Positions 1 to 7,382 of a DNA stretch of 14,392 nt are shown here, piece after piece (within the stretch, counting starts at the first letter, position 1; the number at the start of each line of letters is the position of its first letter). The notes beneath the pieces were generated by a model, which was not told where the DNA came from, did no database searches, and saw only the letters and a program-made list of their open reading frames with translations. The position numbers and the translations under genes were made by a program. Where the stretch lies: positions 1 through 14,392 of the forward strand of contig JANWIB010000146.1 of assembly GCA_025450155.1 (NCBI GenBank). Reading direction: 5' to 3'. The DNA is from Sphingobacteriaceae bacterium. GTDB lineage: Bacteria > Bacteroidota > Bacteroidia > Sphingobacteriales > Sphingobacteriaceae.

Positions 1-41
1 ACACACTTTTTCCTTCTTTAGAAAAGTAGCGCTGAAAATGT

Positions 42-60
42 AAACCTTTAGTGGTTTTTT
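42..60 (+). terminator. weak candidate terminator
   Basis: AAACC (42-46) pairs with GGTTT (53-57) around a 6-base loop, and the right arm runs into six consecutive T (55-60). The stem is only five pairs, so this is weak. It directly follows a TAA at 41-43 that could end an upstream plus-strand gene. Confidence 0.25.
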
Positions 61-126
61 GTTGCTTTTTTGTTGGAGATGCTTTGCTCATACTCATTAC
101 TTGCTTAATAATCAAATGGTTACTAA

Positions 127-150
127 CCTCAAAAATATTGAGGGGTTTTT
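127..150 (+). terminator. candidate rho-independent terminator
   Basis: CCTCAA (127-132) and TTGAGG (138-143) form a perfect six-pair stem with loop AAATA, followed by GG and five T (146-150). The T-run is on the plus strand only, so it would stop transcription entering from a gene left of the window. It is a short stem, hence moderate confidence. Confidence 0.45.
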
Positions 151-319
151 CGTCAAATTTATCCCTATAACCGATTGGTGTCCATTTGGTTTTTTCCACA
201 TTCGTATAGTGTATGCGGGATTTTTAGCCTTGCAAGTATTTTAATGAATTGTTTTTTAGGAGATTGCCTTTGTGGAAAATTATAAAAAAAGGCTTTTTAA
301 CTCAGCTGAATATACACCT

Positions 320-356
320 TGAAAAAAGAAAAAGCCACCCAGTAGGGTCGGCTTTA
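320..356 (-). terminator. rho-independent terminator of the pyk / NTR-like transcript
   Basis: On the minus strand AAAGCC-G-ACCC pairs with GGGT-GGCTTT (hairpin at 331-355, loop of four bases, one bulged base) and is followed by a T-rich tract made by the A-rich plus-strand bases 321-334. It begins about 30 bases after the stop codon of the NTR-like gene and is the natural end of the minus-strand transcript. The A-rich plus-strand side would not serve as a plus-strand terminator. Confidence 0.75.
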
Positions 357-387
357 TAATGATCTAATATATTGTTCTGGGTACAGC

Positions 388-855
388 CTACAATTGATTA
401 ATGATTCCTGAATGTTTGGCTTTGATTAATAAATCAGTATGGGAACAACAATCTGTAAATAAATTCTTATCAGAAAAAAGATAACCGGAAGAATCACCAA
501 AAACACCAGAACGATCTTTGGTAAAAGCGAATACTAAATATCGCACTCCCTTTTTAAAAATATAAGCACAATCATCACCCTGCATGCCTGTAACTCCTGT
601 TATTATGGTAATTTCTTTGGTTGGTTTTCCCTTCCATTGCTGATCTACCCGAAATTTTACAGCTACTGCGTGATAGATAACATCGCTATCCCGTACACCC
701 GGTTTCAAGGTTTTATAGGGAGAAATAGTTATAACTTTACCGCTAAATAGGACGGTTGCATTTTTTATATCATCTTTAAGGGTAGCAGGAGGGCAATCGC
801 ATGCTTTTGTAGAAAATGTGCTGAAGAATATTAGAAGAAATAAAACAGATTTCAT
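388..855 (-). CDS. secreted NTR/TIMP-like domain protein
   Basis: Predicted 155-residue exported protein. The frame stays open upstream to a TTG at 900, but the ATG at 855 is preferred because it gives a normal signal peptide (residues 1-18: Lys at position 2, a Leu/Phe-rich core, then a Thr-Lys-Ala end) directly followed by Cys19-Asp-Cys21-Pro-Pro. That C-x-C-x-P start, the later DDC(96)AYIFKKGVRYLVFAF block and the C136-C137 pair before SHTDLL resemble the netrin-like (NTR) fold shared by animal TIMPs and small bacterial secreted proteins. In TIMPs the first Cys chelates the protease zinc; whether this holds here is unknown. The gene starts 57 bases after the pyk stop and is followed by a terminator, so it is probably read through from pyk. 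Family call is from motif spacing only; a cysteine-bonded envelope protein of another type is the main alternative. Confidence 0.65.
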   Translation of the reverse strand: MKSVLFLLIFFSTFSTKACDCPPATLKDDIKNATVLFSGKVITISPYKTLKPGVRDSDVIYHAVAVKFRVDQQWKGKPTKEITIITGVTGMQGDDCAYIFKKGVRYLVFAFTKDRSGVFGDSSGYLFSDKNLFTDCCSHTDLLIKAKHSGIINQL

Positions 856-912
856 CTTAGCTATTAAAAGGTGAAGGGGATGTTTGGCCCGGTTTATCAA
901 ATATAAGGTCTG

Positions 913-2343
913 TTATTCTACAACAGTAACCCGTATCATATTGGTTTTCCCTTTCTTGTCTATGGGCATAGCGGCTGTATTAATTACGATCTCACCAGGC
1001 AAAATAAGGTTTTCATTTTTCAGGATTTTGTTTACATCTTCTATAGATTGGTCCGTACTTTCCAGGTTATCATAATAAAATCCACGAACTCCCCAAAGTA
1101 AACTTAAGGTATTTAAAAGTTTACGGTTGCTGGTGAAAATGTACGTGCCTGCTTTTGGACGATGGCTGGAAATTTCAAATGCGGTATAACCAGAAGATGT
1201 CATTGATATAATTCCCACTGCGTTGGTTTTTTCGGATAAATAAACGGCAGAACCGCAAACAGAATCAGATAGATAATTAGGAGATTCTGGATGGGATTCT
1301 TTAGGCGTGTAGTAAGGATATGCTGTTTCTTCAATGTTTTTAATGATTTTACTCATTGTTTCAATTACGATGACGGGGAATTCGCCTACCGAAGTTTCTC
1401 CGCTAAGCATCACTGCATCTGCTCCATCTAATACCGAGTTAGCTACATCATTCACCTCTGCACGTGTTGGGCGTGGGGTGGTGATCATACTCTCCAGCAT
1501 TTGTGTGGCAACAATGACCGGCTTTGAGGCTTCGCGACATTTTAAGGCAATCATTTTTTGAAGCACCGGAACCTGTTCCATGGGCATTTCGACACCCAAA
1601 TCTCCACGTGCTACCATTACGCCATCTGTTACGGCAATAATGGCATCAATATTATCAATAGCTTCTGGTTTTTCAATTTTTGCTATTACACGGGTTGTTT
1701 TTCCGGCTTCAGCAATAATGCGTTTCAAATCTACAATGTCTTCTGCCGTACGTACAAAAGATAATCCAATCCACTCGATATCATTTTTTAGTACAAATTG
1801 CAGATTATCCAGGTCTTCTTCTGTCAAACTGGGGATAGAGACCCTGGTGTTAGGTAAATTAACGCCCTTACGCGAGGTTAAAATTCCACCATGTACAATC
1901 TCGCAGGTAACCGTGTCGCGGTTATTGGTTTCAATCACCTTCATCTGTATTTTTCCATCATCCAAAAGAATAATTTCTCCTGCTTGTACATCTTTCGGGA
2001 AGCTTTCGTAGGTAATATATACCTGCTTTTCGTTGCCTATAAGCTCTTTGGTTGTAATTTCAATCTGGTTGCCATTTATTAAGAGAGCACCTCCTTCCTT
2101 CATCATACCTATGCGTATTTTAGGCCCCTGTAGATCGGCAAGTATCCCAACGTTAGTTTTATAGGTGTTGTTAATTTCTTTAATAAGATTAATCGTTTCT
2201 TTATGCACATCCTGGCTCCCATGAGAGAAATTTAACCTGCACACGTCTACACCTGCTCTGATCATACTTAGTAAAACTTCTTTTTTTGCAGATGCGGGAC
2301 CTAATGTGGCTACAATTTTTGTTCTTTTATGAACTTGTTTCAT
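913..2343 (-). CDS. pyk: pyruvate kinase
   Basis: Cytoplasmic glycolytic enzyme that converts phosphoenolpyruvate and ADP to pyruvate and ATP. The 476-residue length is normal for the bacterial family. Visible landmarks in order: KIVATLGPAS near the N-terminus; CRLNFSHG (35-42, Arg36); LADLQGPKIRIG (68-79) leading into the B domain (about 72-170); the active-site signature IAKIEKPEAIDNI (220-232) with catalytic Lys222 and metal ligand Glu224; ARGDLG (245-250) with metal ligand Asp248; and VATQMLESM with Thr280, then PRPTRAEVNDVANSVLDGADAVM. The C-terminal allosteric domain is complete. ATG start at 2343. It lies 68 bases downstream of the IPExxxVDY gene, and that gap contains a perfect dyad that could be an operator. 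The NTR-like gene follows it. Confidence 0.97.
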   Translation of the reverse strand: MKQVHKRTKIVATLGPASAKKEVLLSMIRAGVDVCRLNFSHGSQDVHKETINLIKEINNTYKTNVGILADLQGPKIRIGMMKEGGALLINGNQIEITTKELIGNEKQVYITYESFPKDVQAGEIILLDDGKIQMKVIETNNRDTVTCEIVHGGILTSRKGVNLPNTRVSIPSLTEEDLDNLQFVLKNDIEWIGLSFVRTAEDIVDLKRIIAEAGKTTRVIAKIEKPEAIDNIDAIIAVTDGVMVARGDLGVEMPMEQVPVLQKMIALKCREASKPVIVATQMLESMITTPRPTRAEVNDVANSVLDGADAVMLSGETSVGEFPVIVIETMSKIIKNIEETAYPYYTPKESHPESPNYLSDSVCGSAVYLSEKTNAVGIISMTSSGYTAFEISSHRPKAGTYIFTSNRKLLNTLSLLWGVRGFYYDNLESTDQSIEDVNKILKNENLILPGEIVINTAAMPIDKKGKTNMIRVTVVE

Positions 2344-2382
2344 TTTTACATTGGTTATATAAAATAGCTGATATTTATTCGT

Positions 2383-2397
2383 GTGTAAATGTTACAC
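2383..2397. promoter_or_regulatory. 15-bp dyad upstream of pyk, possible operator
   Basis: GTGTAA-ATG-TTACAC is a perfect inverted repeat with six-base arms and a three-base centre, lying 40-54 bases before the pyk start. The size and position fit a dimeric repressor/activator site, but I cannot assign a regulator, and there is no recognisable TTTG / TAnnTTTG promoter in the same gap. Confidence 0.4.
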
Positions 2398-2411
2398 TCA
2401 TAAATTCCCGG

Positions 2412-2831
2412 CTAAAATATCAGATTTTCTTTAGATTTCAATTTCTTTGGGTCAACTTCTGCAGCTACCTGTACCTCCGGAATTTTTTTTAACCCCGAAA
2501 TAAAATAATCTAAATCTTCCCGACTAATATAATTTTGAATCACAATAAAAAAATCAACTGTTTTCATTTCAGGAATAAGAAGGCCTTCTGTTCCCTTGTT
2601 TGCTAATAAAAAAAAGTCGGTTTCTGTTTGTATTTTTTGATAATGATATCTGGAGAAATAAGCGGGGGAGTCACTACCGGTAAATTGTAAACCTAGTTCT
2701 TCTATACGGTAAAATTGAAGATTTAATTGCTTGTTGATTTTAAAGCATAAGCGATAATCCCTTAACGGAACGGTTAAAGCAATTAAAACGAAGTCTAAAT
2801 CGAGTTCGTATTTTAATATCAGCTTATTCAA
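2412..2831 (-). CDS. IPExxxVDY family protein
   Basis: A 139-residue protein of a Bacteroidota family named for its motif, here IPEMKTVDFF at residues 86-95. The N-terminus, with acidic and aromatic residues (KYELDLDFVLIALT), is also typical. No signal peptide, membrane segment or catalytic motif is visible; its biochemical role is not known to me. The start is a TTG: there is no in-frame ATG near the N-terminus, a TAA lies seven codons upstream, and AGG sits six bases before the TTG, so TTG is the best choice. From memory of the family, it is commonly found next to pyk and opposite acpP-fabF-rnc, exactly as here. Confidence 0.85.
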   Translation of the reverse strand: MNKLILKYELDLDFVLIALTVPLRDYRLCFKINKQLNLQFYRIEELGLQFTGSDSPAYFSRYHYQKIQTETDFFLLANKGTEGLLIPEMKTVDFFIVIQNYISREDLDYFISGLKKIPEVQVAAEVDPKKLKSKENLIF

Positions 2832-2854
2832 AATATACCTGTAATATTAAAGTG

Positions 2855-2886
2855 CAAAGTAACAAACCCTTAGGAATACTTTTCAA
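2855..2886 (-). promoter_or_regulatory. candidate promoter for the IPExxxVDY-pyk transcript
   Basis: Reading the minus strand, TTG (2884-2886), 21 bases, then TTACTTTG (2855-2862) approximates the Bacteroidota TTTG / TAnnTTTG promoter with one mismatch in each box. The start of transcription would fall near 2848-2852, about 20 bases before the TTG start codon. Confidence 0.3.
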
Positions 2887-2911
2887 TGAAATGGATGTGA
2901 AAACAAAAAGG

Positions 2912-2942
2912 TTTGATATTTATCAGAATTTATTTTTCTTTG
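2912..2942 (+). promoter_or_regulatory. candidate acpP promoter (Bacteroidota type)
   Basis: TTTG at 2912-2915, a 19-base spacer, then TTTCTTTG at 2935-2942 matches the -33 TTTG and -7 TAnnTTTG pattern of the Bacteroidota primary sigma factor with one substitution. Transcription would begin about 2946-2949, giving a leader near 30 bases that is A/T-rich and lacks a Shine-Dalgarno sequence, usual for strongly expressed genes in this phylum. Confidence 0.55.
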
Positions 2943-2975
2943 CACAGAATTTTTAACCATTAAATCATAAAAATT

Positions 2976-3212
2976 ATGTCTGATATCGCTTCAAGAGTAA
3001 AAGCAATTATCGTTGAAAAATTAGGTGTAGATGAGGGTGAAGTTACGCCAGAAGCTTCTTTCACAAACGATCTTGGCGCTGACTCATTAGACACCGTGGA
3101 ATTAATCATGGAGTTTGAAAAAGAGTTCAACGTTGCTATTCCTGATGACCAGGCTGAAACTATCGGTACAGTTGGTCAGGCTATCGCTTACTTAGAAAAA
3201 AACGTAAAGTAA
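2976..3212 (+). CDS. acpP: acyl carrier protein
   Basis: The 78-residue carrier that holds growing acyl chains on a phosphopantetheine arm during fatty-acid synthesis. The attachment site is Ser37 in the GADSLD motif; the acidic helix II that follows (TVELIMEFEKEF) and the IPDDQAETIGTVGQA segment are standard. Length is typical. The ATG at 2976 follows an A-rich leader without SD. It lies 17 bases before fabF and shares the divergent promoter region with the IPExxxVDY-pyk side. Confidence 0.97.
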   Translation: MSDIASRVKAIIVEKLGVDEGEVTPEASFTNDLGADSLDTVELIMEFEKEFNVAIPDDQAETIGTVGQAIAYLEKNVK

Positions 3213-3229
3213 TTTCCCACGATACTTAA

Positions 3230-4483
3230 ATGGAGCTTAAAAGAGTTGTTGTTACCGGACTTGGTGCGCTTACTCCCATCGGTAATACCGTTACTGAATA
3301 TTGGAACGGTCTTATTAATGGAGTAAGCGGAGCGGCTCCCATTACCAAGTTTGATACGACGAACTTCAAAACCAAGTTTGCCTGTGAAGTTAAAAATTTT
3401 AATCCCGAGGATTTTTTAGATAAAAAAGAGGCACGTAAACTAGATCCCTTTGTTCATTATGCATTGGTATCAACAGATGAAGCGGTTAAAGACTCCGGTT
3501 TAAATTTTGAACAATTAGATACTAACCGAATCGGTGTGATATGGGGCTCGGGCATTGGTGGTTTAAAAACTTTTTTAGACGAGGTTACTAACTTTGCAAA
3601 AGGGGATGGTATTCCCCGGTTTAATCCGTTTTTTATTCCAAAAATGATTTTGGACATTGCTCCGGGACACATCTCCATTAGGTACGGTTTAAGAGGGCCT
3701 AATTTTTCTACTGTTTCTGCTTGTGCTTCCTCAACCAATGCACTGATTGATTCATTTAACTATATCCGTTTAGGAATGGCCAATGTGTTAATTTCAGGAG
3801 GGTCAGAAGCCATTATAAATGAAGCAGGAATGGGAGGCTTTAACGCCATGCATGCGCTTTCAACACGTAATGAAGATCCCACCACAGCTTCCAGACCTTT
3901 TGACAAAGACAGGGATGGTTTTGTTGCGGGCGAGGGTGCAGGTACAATTATTCTCGAAGAATTGGAACATGCTAAAGCCCGAGGTGCCAAAATCTATGCA
4001 GAACTTATAGGTGGAGGGATGAGTGCCGATGCTAATCATATCACCGCTCCGCATCCTGAGGGATTAGGTGCAAAGTTAGTGATGACTAATGCGATGAGAG
4101 ACGCTGGTTTAACAACTTCTGATATTGATTACATTAATGTTCACGGAACCTCAACCCCTTTGGGCGATATAAGTGAATCAAAAGCTATTTTGGATTTATT
4201 TGGAAAAGACGCATATCGCTTAAATATTAGTTCTACCAAGTCAATGACCGGCCATCTTTTAGGTGCTGCGGGTGCAATTGAAGCCATAGCTTCAATATTA
4301 GCGGTTAAAAATAATATTATCCCACCAACTATTAATCACTTTACTGACGATCCGGAAATTGATTCTAAGCTAAACCTGACTTTTAATAAAGCACAAGAGC
4401 GTACGGTTAGAGCTGCACAAAGCAATACTTTTGGTTTTGGTGGCCATAATGCTTCTGTTATCTTTAAAAAGTACGAAGGTTAA
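3230..4483 (+). CDS. fabF: 3-oxoacyl-[acyl-carrier-protein] synthase II (KAS II)
   Basis: Condensing enzyme that elongates acyl-ACP with malonyl-ACP. The 417-residue protein has the complete thiolase-fold catalytic set: Cys165 in STVSACASSTNA, His305 in NVHGTSTPLGD, Lys337 and His342 in TKSMTGHLLGAAGA, and the glycine-rich C-terminal FGFGGHNASVIF. N-terminal RVVVTGLGALTPIGN is the usual KAS I/II opening. The enzyme's substrate, AcpP, is encoded 17 bases upstream, and rnc follows, as is widespread in bacteria. FabF is preferred over FabB because of length, the TKSMTGH motif and the acpP linkage. Confidence 0.95.
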   Translation: MELKRVVVTGLGALTPIGNTVTEYWNGLINGVSGAAPITKFDTTNFKTKFACEVKNFNPEDFLDKKEARKLDPFVHYALVSTDEAVKDSGLNFEQLDTNRIGVIWGSGIGGLKTFLDEVTNFAKGDGIPRFNPFFIPKMILDIAPGHISIRYGLRGPNFSTVSACASSTNALIDSFNYIRLGMANVLISGGSEAIINEAGMGGFNAMHALSTRNEDPTTASRPFDKDRDGFVAGEGAGTIILEELEHAKARGAKIYAELIGGGMSADANHITAPHPEGLGAKLVMTNAMRDAGLTTSDIDYINVHGTSTPLGDISESKAILDLFGKDAYRLNISSTKSMTGHLLGAAGAIEAIASILAVKNNIIPPTINHFTDDPEIDSKLNLTFNKAQERTVRAAQSNTFGFGGHNASVIFKKYEG

Positions 4484-4501
4484 AGCAAACTAAAGCGTTA
4501 C

Positions 4502-4552
4502 GTTATTCTTTTATTAATGGCTTAAAAGCTATTATCTTTATATAAGAATAAC
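4502..4552 (+). promoter_or_regulatory. long imperfect hairpin between fabF and rnc
   Basis: GTTATTCTT (4502-4510) and AAGAATAAC (4544-4552) are perfect nine-base arms. Inside, a T/T mismatch is followed by three more pairs (4512-4514 with 4540-4542), a five-base bulge, and an eight-pair stem (4515-4522 with 4527-4534, one G-U) closed by loop TAAA. That is about 20 pairs in 51 bases. No T-run follows, so it is not a rho-independent terminator. Lying 14 bases before the rnc start, it could be cut by RNase III itself, as the rnc leader is in E. coli. This function is inferred. Confidence 0.45.
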
Positions 4553-4566
4553 ATCAAAAAAGTTTA

Positions 4567-5295
4567 ATGCCTTTTTCCAAAATATACAAATTACATCTTT
4601 CGCCCCAACGCAATTATGTAAAAGTATTAAAAAACCTTCTTGGCTTTGTCCCGGGCAACCTGTCTTTATACCGCATGGCCTTTCGGCACCGCTCGGTTGC
4701 TATTACCTTAAAAAATGGAACCAGAAGCAGCAATGAACGCTTGGAATTTTTAGGCGATGCCGTTTTAGGTTCTGTAGTAGCCGAGGTGTTATTTAAGATG
4801 TATCCCTATAAAGGGGAAGGCTTTTTGACAGAAATGCGCTCTAAAATTGTCAATCGTTCCAATCTGAATCAACTTGCTAAAAAACTTGGTTTTGGAGAAC
4901 TAATTGAATATGATAGTCGTACCGTGAGCTATCCATCTAAACAAAGTTCGCTGTTAGGCGATGCATTTGAAGCTTTGGTTGGAGCTGTTTATATGGATAA
5001 AGGATATAATTTTACTCGTGAGTTTCTCATCAATCGCATTATCAAACCCCACGTTGACATCCATACGTTAGAATTGACGGAAACTAATTTTAAAAGTAAG
5101 CTTATCGAATGGTGTCAACGGCATGGAAAAGATATTTCTTTTGATCTTATTGAGAATGTGGAAGAAGAAAATTCAAAATTATTTACTATTCAGGCAAATG
5201 TGGATGGCGAAAATGTAGCTACAGGCCGTGATTATAACAAAAAGAATGCGGAAAAATTAGCAGCTGAGAAAGCTTGCGAAATTTTAGGAATATAA
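4567..5295 (+). CDS. rnc: ribonuclease III
   Basis: Double-strand-specific endoribonuclease that processes rRNA precursors and structured mRNAs. The 242-residue protein has the family signature NERLEFLGD at 56-64 (catalytic Glu60, Asp64), the second acidic pair Asp132 and Glu135 in GDAFEALVGA, and a C-terminal dsRNA-binding domain at about 173-242 ending KKNAEKLAAEKACEIL. Nothing is missing. The N-terminal 25 residues are basic and a little longer than in E. coli, as often in Bacteroidota. Translation begins at ATG 4567, 83 bases after fabF, and the intervening bases fold into a long hairpin. Confidence 0.96.
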   Translation: MPFSKIYKLHLSPQRNYVKVLKNLLGFVPGNLSLYRMAFRHRSVAITLKNGTRSSNERLEFLGDAVLGSVVAEVLFKMYPYKGEGFLTEMRSKIVNRSNLNQLAKKLGFGELIEYDSRTVSYPSKQSSLLGDAFEALVGAVYMDKGYNFTREFLINRIIKPHVDIHTLELTETNFKSKLIEWCQRHGKDISFDLIENVEEENSKLFTIQANVDGENVATGRDYNKKNAEKLAAEKACEILGI

Positions 5296-5299
5296 AACT

Positions 5300-5632
5300 A
5301 TGAAATCAAAATGGATTCGAATACTACTATTATTAGTTGCTGGAGTAATTATGTGTTATTGGCAAATTTATTTGCCGCTTAGAGATGCCCAGCTTTATGC
5401 TCCAAGTATTTCTTATTCATATAAAGGTGTGATTATTGGGCCTATATCTTTGATAGCAGGAATTATTTTATGCTTTGCACCTCATGATTATGATTGGAAA
5501 CAAAGAAAACTGATTCAGGAAGAAAAAAGGCATACCTATTTTAATGTATTACTTTTAGTTATAGTGCTTCTAACGGCCGTTGGCACAATTTATTGGTTTA
5601 AGCATTGTTTAGCTCAATTGGGTTATCAATAA
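5300..5632 (+). CDS. small three-TM membrane protein, function unknown
   Basis: An unrecognised 110-residue inner-membrane protein. Hydrophobic segments lie at about 6-25, 43-60 and 81-100; the polar stretch between the second and third (HDYDWKQRKLIQEEKRH, 62-78) is strongly charged and probably cytoplasmic. No catalytic motif is apparent. The ATG is four bases past the rnc stop and the next gene begins six bases after its stop, so it is almost certainly translated from the same message as rnc and the glycosyltransferase. It is a real gene judging by its tight fit and membrane pattern, but a role cannot be assigned. Confidence 0.7.
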   Translation: MKSKWIRILLLLVAGVIMCYWQIYLPLRDAQLYAPSISYSYKGVIIGPISLIAGIILCFAPHDYDWKQRKLIQEEKRHTYFNVLLLVIVLLTAVGTIYWFKHCLAQLGYQ

Positions 5633-5638
5633 ACTTGA

Positions 5639-7300
5639 ATGTCCGGAATAAAAACAGAATATAACGAAATAAGCGCCCTAAGTAAGCAGGAAAAAAGCAT
5701 ATTTTTTGCAATTCTTCTGTGCATTCCTTTAGCCTTTTTTCTTAATCTGAACAGTTATCAGCTTATTTACGAAGAGCCCCGAAGGGCACTGATTGCATTG
5801 GAAATGATTCTGTCGGGAAACAACATTGTCCCCACTACAAACGGGTATCTTTATTACAATAAACCACCTTTATATAACTGGGTGCTGATTGCTTTTTTTA
5901 AACTTTTTGGCACTGCCGAGTGGGTAGTTCGCCTGCCTACAATCCTGTCCCTTTTAATTACCGGGTTCATCCACTTTAAAATCAGCAAAATCCATATTGG
6001 TTGCCGGGCGGCGCTATTATCGGCTTTATTTTACGTTACCAGCGTCGACATTTTGTTCTTTTTTTCATACCTAGGCGAAATAGACCTTTTTTATTCCATG
6101 CTGGTTTATTTGCAAGCGGCCTTGTTTTTTCATTTTGCTTATCGAAAACAATGGCATTGGGCATTTATTCTATCTTATATTTTTACAATGCTAGGGGTGC
6201 TTACCAAAGGGATTCCCTCGCTGGTTTTTCAGGCATTTACGTTGGTAGTTATTCTTATCAGCACTAAGCAATTAAAACGTGTGTTTTCGATATGGCATTT
6301 CGCTGGTATTGCATTAATGCTTTTGGGTATATGTGGATATTTTTATGCTTATGCACAATACCATCCCGTTTGGCCGCTTCTCGCCCGCCTTTTTACTGAA
6401 ACATTTTCCCGTTCTGCATTAGAAAAATCATCAGGAGATAGTCTGTTGCATCTCGTTAATTTCCCCGTTTTATTACTCAGAATTTCAATGCCCTATATTC
6501 TGCTTTTTTCTATCGCAACCTATAGCAGCCATATAAAATCAAATGCGTTTATTCGTTTCTGTTTCTGGTTTGTACTTACCAATATCCTTATCTATTGGCT
6601 TTCTCCTGGCACGCGAGGACGTTATTTATATATGTTCTTGCCATTTATTTACGCGATACTGGGAGCTGGCCTGGCTGAAGGAGTTCCCACAAAAAAAGTT
6701 ATTTGGTTGAAGTATTTTTATTGGTTTATTGGAGTTTCATCAGCTTTAGCAATTCTTGTTATGGCGGTATTTGGGCACAAAAATCACCCATTATCAGCAA
6801 TTGCTCTGACGGGCGTTTTTTTAACATTATTACCTATAGGATTCTTATTAAAAACAAAGATTGCCAGCTCTTTGGGCCATTTTTTTGCCATCATTTTCTT
6901 TATCCTGCTGGCAAGGATAGGATATGATATAACTTTATTGCCAACACGCCGACAGCATGATCCTTATCGTAAGGACGCCATAAACATGGCAAAAATGATA
7001 GGTAAAGAAGACGTGTATTTTACCGGTACCCCGCAACGTACTTCGGATGTGGTAAAATTTGCCCGACATGAATTTGCAGCTTACGAACGTAATGAACCTG
7101 CTTTTCTTGCTTTTCAAACCTCATTTTATTTATCTCAAAATACCAATAAAATAGTAAAATATACTCCTAAGCTATCAAAACCTGGTTTTTATATCGCCGC
7201 CGAAAAAGAAACGGATAGAAATGGAATAAAGGTTTTTTACCGGTTTAATAACCGGCGTGGCAAACAGAATAACTGGTTTTTGTTATATAAATACAATTAG
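5639..7300 (+). CDS. ArnT/PMT-like membrane glycosyltransferase
   Basis: A 553-residue polytopic protein of the GT-C fold family that includes ArnT and protein mannosyltransferases, which move a sugar from a polyprenyl-phosphate donor to lipid A, protein or a glycan on the outer face of the inner membrane. Diagnostic segments: YEEPRRALIALEMI (44-57) with the acidic residues of the first periplasmic loop, the KPPLYNW motif (75-81), the GTAEWVVRLP segment (91-100), GEIDLFYS (146-153) with a second acidic site, LTKGIPSLVFQ (188-198) and the later RGRYLYMFLPF. About a dozen hydrophobic helices are followed by a soluble C-terminal tail of roughly 120 residues. Acceptor and sugar are unknown; nothing nearby belongs to an LPS or polysaccharide locus. 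ATG at 5639. Confidence 0.82.
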   Translation: MSGIKTEYNEISALSKQEKSIFFAILLCIPLAFFLNLNSYQLIYEEPRRALIALEMILSGNNIVPTTNGYLYYNKPPLYNWVLIAFFKLFGTAEWVVRLPTILSLLITGFIHFKISKIHIGCRAALLSALFYVTSVDILFFFSYLGEIDLFYSMLVYLQAALFFHFAYRKQWHWAFILSYIFTMLGVLTKGIPSLVFQAFTLVVILISTKQLKRVFSIWHFAGIALMLLGICGYFYAYAQYHPVWPLLARLFTETFSRSALEKSSGDSLLHLVNFPVLLLRISMPYILLFSIATYSSHIKSNAFIRFCFWFVLTNILIYWLSPGTRGRYLYMFLPFIYAILGAGLAEGVPTKKVIWLKYFYWFIGVSSALAILVMAVFGHKNHPLSAIALTGVFLTLLPIGFLLKTKIASSLGHFFAIIFFILLARIGYDITLLPTRRQHDPYRKDAINMAKMIGKEDVYFTGTPQRTSDVVKFARHEFAAYERNEPAFLAFQTSFYLSQNTNKIVKYTPKLSKPGFYIAAEKETDRNGIKVFYRFNNRRGKQNNWFLLYKYN

Positions 7301-7382
7301 TAATTTATGCTGTTAAAGTATTTGCCATTATTTCATTATCCAGAGTGAAATATAAAAAAGGCCTATTTGGTGAATTTAATTT

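Larger units (their letters stand above)
1..387. other. left-edge intergenic region without a convincing gene
   Basis: All three plus-strand frames that enter from the left edge close within the first 43 bases, so at most the last few codons of an upstream gene are present; the frame ending with TAA at 41-43 has the longest tail and sits just before a small hairpin, but I cannot tell whether it is real. A 61-codon open frame at 59-244 starts with TTG, is rich in Phe/Cys/His and resembles no family, so I treat it as chance. The stretch is AT-rich and holds two plus-strand terminator-like hairpins and one clear minus-strand terminator, listed separately. Confidence 0.6.

Noticed and set aside
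59..244. 61-codon plus-strand open frame in the left intergenic region
   Set aside because: TTG start, odd Phe/Cys/His-rich composition, no family resemblance, and a terminator-like hairpin lies inside it at 127-150.
856..900. N-terminal 15-residue extension of the NTR-like protein from a TTG at 900
   Set aside because: It would place charged residues and a His-rich segment before the signal peptide; the ATG at 855 gives a normal signal sequence.
1334..2082. Several plus-strand open frames opposite pyk (e.g. 1334-1561, 1580-2011, 1891-2082)
   Set aside because: They are antisense shadows of a clearly conserved pyruvate kinase, and their translations resemble nothing.
3457..4054. Minus-strand and alternate-frame open frames within fabF
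   Set aside because: Shadows of the conserved KAS II reading frame; no leader or family support.
6001..7117. Overlapping frames within the glycosyltransferase gene
   Set aside because: They have no start context and overlap a long frame with conserved KPPL and RYLYMFLPF motifs.
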